64,000 bases of DNA from Rhodoligotrophos sp. CJ14. Lineage in GTDB: Bacteria > Pseudomonadota > Alphaproteobacteria > Rhizobiales > Im1. Made by a program: the position numbers and the translations under genes. This document shows, in pieces, positions 58,190-64,000 of the stretch. The notes under the pieces are model-generated. The model searched no databases. It saw nothing but the letters and a program-made list of their open reading frames with translations, and was not told the DNA's origin. The DNA lies in contig NZ_CP133319.1 of the NCBI RefSeq assembly GCF_038811545.1, positions 2,695,516-2,759,515 of the forward strand. The letters are read 5' to 3'. How positions within the stretch are numbered: the stretch's first letter is position 1; each line of letters begins with the position of its first letter.

Positions 58190-61100
58190 ATCTCGGCAGG
58201 CTTTCGATCAACCAGCCCATTCTCGCGATGGTGTTGTCGATCGTGCTCGTGATCGTCGGCGCGATTGCCTATCCGACGCTACCGGTCTCGGAATATCCGC
58301 AGGTGGTGCCGCCAACCGTCACGGTCACCACCCAATATCCCGGCGCCTCGGCGCAAACCGTATCTGACACCGTCGCCGCCCCGATAGAGCAGGAGATCAA
58401 CGGCGTTGAGGACATGCTGTATCTCTACAGTCAGGCGAGCTCCAACGGCCAACTCAGAATCACCGTAACCTTCAAGCTCGGCACCGACCTCGACAAGGCC
58501 CAGGTGCTGGTGCAGAACCGCGTCGCGATCGCCGAGCCGCGGTTGCCCGAGGAAGTGCAGCGCAACGGTGTCATCACGCGCAAGAACTCGCCCGACAACC
58601 TGATGGCCGTGTTCATGCTGTCGCCCGACGACACATTCGATCAGCTATACATCTCCAACTACACATTGCTGCAGGTCCGCGATCAGCTTTTGCGGATCGA
58701 TGGTATTGGCGAAATTCAGATGGCCGGCGCGCGCGAGTACTCGATGCGGCTGTGGCTCGATCCTGACCGGATTGCCAATATCGGTCTGACATCGAGCGAG
58801 GTGCTGGCTGCGATCCGTGCGCAGAACCTGCAGATTGCAGGCGGCCAGATCGCGGAGCCGCCGATCGCCGATCGTGCGTTCCAGCCGAACCTCGTCTTCA
58901 CTGGTCGTCTCAAAAATATCGGGGAGTTCGAGGACATCGTGGTGAAAGCCGGCTCCGATGGTCGTATCGTGCGGCTTCGTGACGTCGCCCGCATCGAGCT
59001 CGGTGCGCTGTCCTACGGCACCGGCAGCCGCATATTGCGCAAATCGGCGGTCGCAATGTTGGTGTTTCAGCGACCCGGATCGAACGCGCTCGAGATCGCC
59101 AAAAACATCAAAAACACCATGGAAAGGCTGAAGGCGAGCTTTCCGAAGGGGCTCGACTACAATATCGGCTACAATCCGACCGAATTCATCGCTCAATCAA
59201 TTCATGAGCTGATCAAAACGGTCTACGAGGCGATGGCGCTCGTTGTCATCGTGGTGCTGATGTTTTTGCAGGGGTGGCGTCCCGCGATCATCCCCATCAT
59301 CGCGATCCCAGTGTCGCTGGTCGGTACCTTCGCGGTGATGGCCGCCCTCGGATTCTCGATCAATAATTTGACCCTGTTCGGCCTGGTTCTCGCGGTCGGC
59401 ATTGTGGTCGACGACGCCATTGTGGTCGTCGAGAATGTCGAGCGACATCTCCGACATGGCATGAGCCGACGCGAGGCGGCACTCAAGACCATGGAGGAAG
59501 TCGGCGGCGCGCTGGTCTCCATCGCGCTGGTGCTTTGCGCGGTGTTCGTGCCGACGGCCTTTCTGGGCGGCATTTCCGGAGAGTTCTTCCGGCAATTCGC
59601 CGTCACCATTGCGGTCGCCACGGCAATCTCATGCTTCTGCTCGCTAACGCTGTCGCCTGCACTTGCCTCGTTGATCCTTGCTCCGCATGAGGAGAAGCGC
59701 CCGCCGACGCGCTGGAACATCATCGCGCGAGGCTGGGACGGCTTCACCGCCGCATTCGACCGGGTTTTCGATCGCCTTGCGCGCGGCTACGCCGCTGCCG
59801 CGGACCTTGTGATCCGCCATACGGCGGTGATGGTCGTTATTTATCTCGCGCTGATCGGTAGCACCGGCTGGCTTTTGGCCACCACCCCGCAAGGTTTCAT
59901 TCCTGCGCAGGACCGCGGCTATCTCATCATCTCAGCGCAATTGCCAGGTGCCGCATCGCTGGCGCGGACCACCGCAGTGGTTCGCGAGATCGAGCGAATC
60001 GTGCTGGATACGCCAGGTATCGTCCGCATGGGTGCCTTCATCGGCTTCAACGGTGCAACATATACGCAGGCGGCCAACTCCGCGGCATTGTTTCCGGTGT
60101 TCGATGACCAGGAGACACGGCTGAGAAAGGGATTATCGGCGAATGCGATCACGGCCGAATTGCGTAAGCGACTCTCGGTGATTCAGGGCGCGTCCGTCAT
60201 CGTCATTCCGCCGCCAGCAGTGCCGGGTATTGGCACCGGCGGCGGCTTCGCGATCCGCGTCCAGGATCGACGAGGGCGCGGTCCCGAGTCGCTGGCAGCG
60301 GCGACCGACGAACTGGTGGTCGCCGCACGTAAATCGCCAGATCTCACCTCGGTATTCTCACCGTTCTCTGCCAACACGCCACAGCTGTTCGTCGATATCG
60401 ATCGCGTTAAGGCACAAAAGCTCGGCGTCCCGATCGCAAACGTCAATGACACGATCCAGACTTACTTCGGCTCCACCTATGTCAACGACTTCAACCTGTT
60501 CGGACGCACCTATCACGTCACGGCACAGGCCGACCTGCCGTACCGCAAGGAGACTGCCGATCTCGCTCGGCTGCGTACCCGTAATACCGCCGGCAATATG
60601 GTGATGCTCGGAAGCGTCGTGAGCTTCAGGGACATCTCAGGACCGGACCGCGTCGCGCGCTATAATCTTTACCCGGCGTCTGAAATACAGGGTGAACCGG
60701 CAGCGGGCGTGAGCTCGACGACGGCGCTCGAGACCATCAAGAAGCTCGGCGACGAAACACTGCCGAGCGGCTTTTCCTTCGAATGGACCGATTTGTCCTA
60801 TCAACAGGTGACCGGCGGTAATGCCGGCCTGTACGTATTCCCGATCTGCGTGCTGTTCGTCTACCTAGTGCTGGCGGCGCAATATGCGAGCTGGACACTG
60901 CCATTCGCGGTCATTTTGATCGTGCCGATGTGTGTGTTCGCCGCCACTATCGGCGTGCGCATCATGGGCCAGGACGTCAACATCCTCACCCAGATCGGCT
61001 TCGTGGTTCTGGTCGGACTTGCGGCCAAGAACGCAATCCTGATCGTTGAGTTCGCGCGCGACATCGAGCTCGAGGGCAAGTCACGGCGGGCGGCCGTTAT

Positions 61101-61359
61101 CGAGGCTTGCCGGCTTCGCCTTCGACCGATCCTGATGACCTCGTTTGCCTTTATCCTCGGCGTGCTGCCGTTGGTTGTCTCGACCAGTTCCGGCTCGGAG
61201 ATGCGCCAGGCAGTCGGCGTCGCCGTGTTCTTTGGCATGCTCGGCGTCACGCTGTTTGGCCTGATCTTCACGCCGATCTTCTACATGGTGGTGCGCAACC
61301 TCGCGGAAGGTAAGAACGAGGGCAAGCTGGCCCAGATGACAGCGGTGGCCGCGGAGTGA
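58186..61359 (+). CDS. RND multidrug efflux permease (HAE1 family, MexF-like)
   Basis: 1057 residues, the standard length. INQPILAMVLSIVLVIVGAI is the first membrane helix. The proton-relay Asp pair is in LAVGIVVDDAIVVVENVERH (about residue 400). The porter domain includes GIGEIQMAGAREYSMRLWLD and FGRTYHVTAQADLPYRKETA. NFNGATYTQ-like loops and the C-terminal FGMLGVTLFGLIFTPIFYMV complete it. It exports drugs, quinones or other amphiphiles by proton exchange, together with the adaptor. The control region in front has two LysR-type dyads, so export may be induced with the redox genes. The exact substrates cannot be deduced. Confidence 0.95.
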   Translation: MNLGRLSINQPILAMVLSIVLVIVGAIAYPTLPVSEYPQVVPPTVTVTTQYPGASAQTVSDTVAAPIEQEINGVEDMLYLYSQASSNGQLRITVTFKLGTDLDKAQVLVQNRVAIAEPRLPEEVQRNGVITRKNSPDNLMAVFMLSPDDTFDQLYISNYTLLQVRDQLLRIDGIGEIQMAGAREYSMRLWLDPDRIANIGLTSSEVLAAIRAQNLQIAGGQIAEPPIADRAFQPNLVFTGRLKNIGEFEDIVVKAGSDGRIVRLRDVARIELGALSYGTGSRILRKSAVAMLVFQRPGSNALEIAKNIKNTMERLKASFPKGLDYNIGYNPTEFIAQSIHELIKTVYEAMALVVIVVLMFLQGWRPAIIPIIAIPVSLVGTFAVMAALGFSINNLTLFGLVLAVGIVVDDAIVVVENVERHLRHGMSRREAALKTMEEVGGALVSIALVLCAVFVPTAFLGGISGEFFRQFAVTIAVATAISCFCSLTLSPALASLILAPHEEKRPPTRWNIIARGWDGFTAAFDRVFDRLARGYAAAADLVIRHTAVMVVIYLALIGSTGWLLATTPQGFIPAQDRGYLIISAQLPGAASLARTTAVVREIERIVLDTPGIVRMGAFIGFNGATYTQAANSAALFPVFDDQETRLRKGLSANAITAELRKRLSVIQGASVIVIPPPAVPGIGTGGGFAIRVQDRRGRGPESLAAATDELVVAARKSPDLTSVFSPFSANTPQLFVDIDRVKAQKLGVPIANVNDTIQTYFGSTYVNDFNLFGRTYHVTAQADLPYRKETADLARLRTRNTAGNMVMLGSVVSFRDISGPDRVARYNLYPASEIQGEPAAGVSSTTALETIKKLGDETLPSGFSFEWTDLSYQQVTGGNAGLYVFPICVLFVYLVLAAQYASWTLPFAVILIVPMCVFAATIGVRIMGQDVNILTQIGFVVLVGLAAKNAILIVEFARDIELEGKSRRAAVIEACRLRLRPILMTSFAFILGVLPLVVSTSSGSEMRQAVGVAVFFGMLGVTLFGLIFTPIFYMVVRNLAEGKNEGKLAQMTAVAAE

Positions 61360-61564
61360 GTTGCGGTACACAGATGCGCGATGAAGCGGAACACGATTTC
61401 CATCACCTTCGAGACGCGTTCCGTTGGCCCGTCGGGATTCCGAGTCCGAAGCTGCGGGCCCGGAACGGCAATCCTAGTGCCTTGACCGAAATAGATGGAC
61501 GAGGGTCGGGAAGTAGGATGATGGCGCATCGATCTTTCCTGAGAAAGACTAGCGGGAGGCCATA

Positions 61565-62758
61565 ATGGTGAAATCGGGATTTTTCGCCGCGGTTGCGGCG
61601 TGCACCCTGTCGTTAGCGGCCCCGGCGTCGGCGCAAGGCATCAAGATCGGCATCCTGAACGACCAGTCCGGCGTCTATGCCGACTACGGCGGCAAATATT
61701 CGGTCGAAGCCGCGCGGATGGCCATCGAGGATTTCGGTGGCCAGGTGCTCGGCCATAAGGTCGAGCTGGTCACCGCCGATCACCAGAACAGGTCCGATCT
61801 CGCTGTCTCGATCGCGCGGCGCTGGTATGATGCCGAGGGCGTCGACATGATCACCGAGCTGACGACGTCAACGGTCGCGCTGGCGGTGCAGGAGCTCTCC
61901 AAGCAAAAGAAGAAGATTGATATTGTAGTCGGCTCAGGAACTTCGCGCATCACTGGTGATGCCTGTACGCCGTACAGCTTTCACTGGGCTTACGACAACC
62001 ACGCGATTGCGGTCAGTACCGGCGGCGCGCTGGTGAAGGCGGGCGGCCATAGCTGGTTCTTTCTCACCGCCGACTACGCGTTCGGCCATGCGCTGGAACA
62101 GGACACCAGCGAGATCGTCACCCATGCCGGCGGCAAGGTGGTCGGCTCGGTTCGTGTGCCGCTGAATTCATCGGATTTCTCCTCCTTCCTGCTGCAGGCT
62201 CAGAGCTCGAAGGCGAAAATCATCGGCCTCGCCAATGCCGGCCAGGACACCACGAATTCGATCAAGCAGGCGGCCGAGTTCGGCATCTTTCGGCAGGGCC
62301 AGAAGCTCGCTGCCCTCCTGATGACGCTCTCCGAGGTTCACGGCCTCGGCCTCGAAGCAGCGCAAGGTCTGGTGCTGACCGAAGGTTTTTATTGGGACCG
62401 CGACGACCGCAGCCGTGCTTTCTCTGAACGATTTTTCAAGCGCACCGGACGGATGCCGAACATGAACCAAGCCGGCACCTATTCGGCAACGCTGAGCTAT
62501 TTGAAGGCGGTGAAGGCTGCTGGCACCAGCGACTCCGAGGCAGTCACCAAGAAGCTGAAAGAGCTGCCGGTCGACGACGCCTTTGCCAAAGGCAGGGTGC
62601 TGGCCAATGGCCGCATGGTGCACGATATGTACCTGTTCGAGGTGAAGAGGCCTTCAGAGTCGAAGAAGCCTTGGGACTACTACAAGCTGATCGCGGTGGT
62701 GCCGGGCGCTCAGGCGTTCTTGACCGCCAAGGAAAGCGGTTGCCCGCTGACGAAGTGA
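61565..62758 (+). CDS. Branched-chain amino acid-type ABC transporter substrate-binding protein
   Basis: 397 residues, with GGGAGG upstream of ATG 61565. A signal peptide (SGFFAAVAACTLSLAAPASA, cleavage AQG) is followed by the periplasmic binding fold: IKIGILNDQSGVYADYGGKY, ARMAIEDFGGQVLGHKVELV and SWFFLTADYAFGHALEQDTS. These belong to the LivK-like family (Peripla_BP_6), whose members bind amino acids, but also aromatics and amides. No permease or ATPase gene is in the window. The gene is 205 bp behind the RND permease on the same strand, and is transcribed alone or with partners beyond reach. Ligand unknown. Confidence 0.9.
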   Translation: MVKSGFFAAVAACTLSLAAPASAQGIKIGILNDQSGVYADYGGKYSVEAARMAIEDFGGQVLGHKVELVTADHQNRSDLAVSIARRWYDAEGVDMITELTTSTVALAVQELSKQKKKIDIVVGSGTSRITGDACTPYSFHWAYDNHAIAVSTGGALVKAGGHSWFFLTADYAFGHALEQDTSEIVTHAGGKVVGSVRVPLNSSDFSSFLLQAQSSKAKIIGLANAGQDTTNSIKQAAEFGIFRQGQKLAALLMTLSEVHGLGLEAAQGLVLTEGFYWDRDDRSRAFSERFFKRTGRMPNMNQAGTYSATLSYLKAVKAAGTSDSEAVTKKLKELPVDDAFAKGRVLANGRMVHDMYLFEVKRPSESKKPWDYYKLIAVVPGAQAFLTAKESGCPLTK

Positions 62759-62914
62759 CCAAGCGAGCGGAGATTGCGGGCCAGCATTCCATTGCCGCGA
62801 CGTCGCCATTCTCGACCGCCTCAATGAACTCGGCGCGATTGGCGAAAGAAAGTCGTCGCCTCCCCCATATGCCGAACCGCTGAGCATAGACAAGATTGTG
62901 GACCTTCTTCGCCT

Positions 62915-63814
62915 TCACAAAGGCTGTGTTTCCTTCACGTAAAGCTCGAAAAAGTCCGAGAATGTCGCCACCCGCAGCGGCAGCTGCTCATAGGGCGGAT
63001 AATAGAGCGTCAGCCAGATTTCAGGCGTGTTCCAATCGGGCAGGATCTCAACCAGCCGCCCGGCGCGGACGTCATCCTCGATGATGAAGCGCGGCAACAG
63101 CGTAATGCCTTCGCCATTGATGGCAAGGCGCGCCAGGAGATCGCCGTTGTTCGCACTGAACCCGCCGACCGCCTTGTGGCTGCGATGGCTGGCACCCCGG
63201 GAAAGCTGCCAAACCTCGTACTGCCCCTCCTGGCTGTAGCTCAGACACGCAAAGGCCGCCAGATCCTCCGGGGCCTGCGGCGTGCCTTTGCTGGCAATGT
63301 AGTTTGGTGAGGCGACGAGCACGCGCGGCACCGGGCAGATCTTCCGCCAGATGGTGGATTTGTCCGTAGGCGGCCCCGAGATGCGAATGGCCAGATCGTA
63401 ATCTTCCTCGACAATGTCGATAAAGCTGTCCGCCAGGCTCAGTGCAATATGGGTCTCCGGGTGCAGGGTCGCGAACTGGGACAGCACGGCGGGCAGCACT
63501 TTCAGCCCCAGCGACATAGGTGCGCTGATCCGGATGAGACCGGAGGTGATGCCCTGCGCCTCCCGCGTCTCCTCGGCAGCCTCCGCAAGACCCTTCACCA
63601 GCGGCGCAATCCGGGCGGCATAGACCGCGCCCGCCGAGGTCAAGGACACTTGGCGGGTTGTACGCACCAGCAACTGGACGTCTAGCCTTGCCTCCAGCCC
63701 TGCGATCGTACGCGTGACGGAGGCGGGCGTCATCCCGAGCTGCTGCGCGGCCCTTGTAAAGCTCCGCTGTTCAGCAACCGCCAGGAACACACGCAGGGAT
63801 TCGAGTTCACCCAT
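62915..63814 (-). CDS. LysR-family transcriptional regulator
   Basis: 299 residues from ATG 63814. The helix-turn-helix is LAVAEQRSFTRAAQQLGMTP then ASVTRTIAGLEARLDVQLLV, and the effector domain begins GLIRISAPMSLGLKVLPAVL. It belongs to the large CrgA/AaeR-like subgroup. It is divergent from a gene that begins at 63930 and starts like a ring-cleaving dioxygenase, and a T-N11-A dyad lies between them. Control of that gene is likely. Confidence 0.9.
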   Translation of the reverse strand: MGELESLRVFLAVAEQRSFTRAAQQLGMTPASVTRTIAGLEARLDVQLLVRTTRQVSLTSAGAVYAARIAPLVKGLAEAAEETREAQGITSGLIRISAPMSLGLKVLPAVLSQFATLHPETHIALSLADSFIDIVEEDYDLAIRISGPPTDKSTIWRKICPVPRVLVASPNYIASKGTPQAPEDLAAFACLSYSQEGQYEVWQLSRGASHRSHKAVGGFSANNGDLLARLAINGEGITLLPRFIIEDDVRAGRLVEILPDWNTPEIWLTLYYPPYEQLPLRVATFSDFFELYVKETQPL

Positions 63815-63826
63815 CACCGGACCATT

Positions 63827-63843
63827 ATTGCTCCATATGCAAT
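63827..63843. promoter_or_regulatory. LysR-type dyad in the regulator/dioxygenase interval
   Basis: ATTGC-TCCATAT-GCAAT is a perfect inverted repeat with a T-N11-A spacing, 13 bp from the LysR start and about 90 bp from the divergent gene. It differs from the recurrent dyad. Confidence 0.6.
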
Positions 63844-63929
63844 AAACAATGCCACATTATGAATATTCTCTCGCAGCGTCTACGCGCTTAGGTGTTGGCC
63901 AACCGATTACCGAGAGACAGGAGCGCGCT

Positions 63930-64000
63930 ATGCTCACCCAGATTCAAGGTCTGCACCACGTCACCTCGCTGGCCGCAGATGCTCAACAGAACAATGACTT
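63930..64000 (+). CDS. Start of a glyoxalase-type ring-cleaving dioxygenase (3' truncated by window)
   Basis: Only 23 residues are visible: MLTQIQGLHHVTSLAADAQQ then NND. The GLHHVTSLAADAQQN sequence, with the first metal-binding His of the vicinal-oxygen-chelate fold, is the usual start of MhqA/MhqO- or LinE-like ring-cleaving dioxygenases acting on hydroquinones. AGGAG precedes the start. It is divergent from the LysR gene. The assignment rests on this short part. Confidence 0.7.
   Translation, partial: MLTQIQGLHHVTSLAADAQQNND

Overview
The window looks like part of an alphaproteobacterial chromosome, most likely Rhizobiales close to Bradyrhizobium, Afipia or Rhodopseudomonas. The grounds are high GC, a DUF2274 gene behind trbI, a ROSE-type RNA thermometer in front of a small heat-shock gene, and many LysR regulators. 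The genus is an inference. No rRNA or complete tRNA gene is present.

Three blocks can be read. Block A (1-21511) is the right end of an integrative conjugative element. It starts inside trbI, followed by a DUF2274 gene. Cargo follows: regulator/oxidoreductase pairs (LysR, MDR, SDR, CMD, tautomerase, HxlR), a serine hydrolase, a class C beta-lactamase, and a protein-stress cluster (two Hsp20 proteins, the first behind a ROSE thermometer, an NDUFS4-domain protein, an omega-like protein, an SPW membrane protein and FtsH). It closes with a tyrosine integrase and a 48-bp fragment of a tRNA-Arg 3' end.

Block B (about 21512-42004) has the same right-end layout: a paralogous integrase, CGTAAGCA repeats and a second tRNA-Arg 3' fragment. 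It holds two gene sets, all on the minus strand. One is a tightly coupled six-gene operon (acetate kinase, CopB-type ATPase, PRPP synthetase, divergent phosphoketolase, beta-CASP metallo-hydrolase, AMP-phosphorylase-like enzyme). It looks like a route from RNA or nucleotides to acetyl phosphate and ATP. The other is a copper/envelope set: DUF411, an HlyD-FtsX-type ABC exporter, an isoprenylcysteine-methyltransferase-like protein, DUF2933, a Met-rich protein, a multicopper oxidase and two small Cys-rich proteins. The two blocks appear to be inserted in tandem at a tRNA-Arg site.

Block C (42005-64000) carries redox-defence and transport genes: MsrA/MsrB, NmrA-like protein, azoreductase, AhpD-like protein, an osmoprotectant (betaine-type) ABC transporter, peroxiredoxin, a sulfite-oxidase-like protein with its reductase, an MDR oxidoreductase, a host-attachment-type protein, an RND efflux pair, a branched-chain-amino-acid-type binding protein, and a LysR/ring-cleaving-dioxygenase pair. 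Seven copies of one LysR-type dyad (CGAT-N11-AT with conserved AGCCG after CGAT) lie in front of these genes and suggest a shared regulon. Several gene fragments (LysR, SDR, MDR, an amber-interrupted small gene) and a promoter-capture fusion (DUF3788) mark the accessory regions as recombining.
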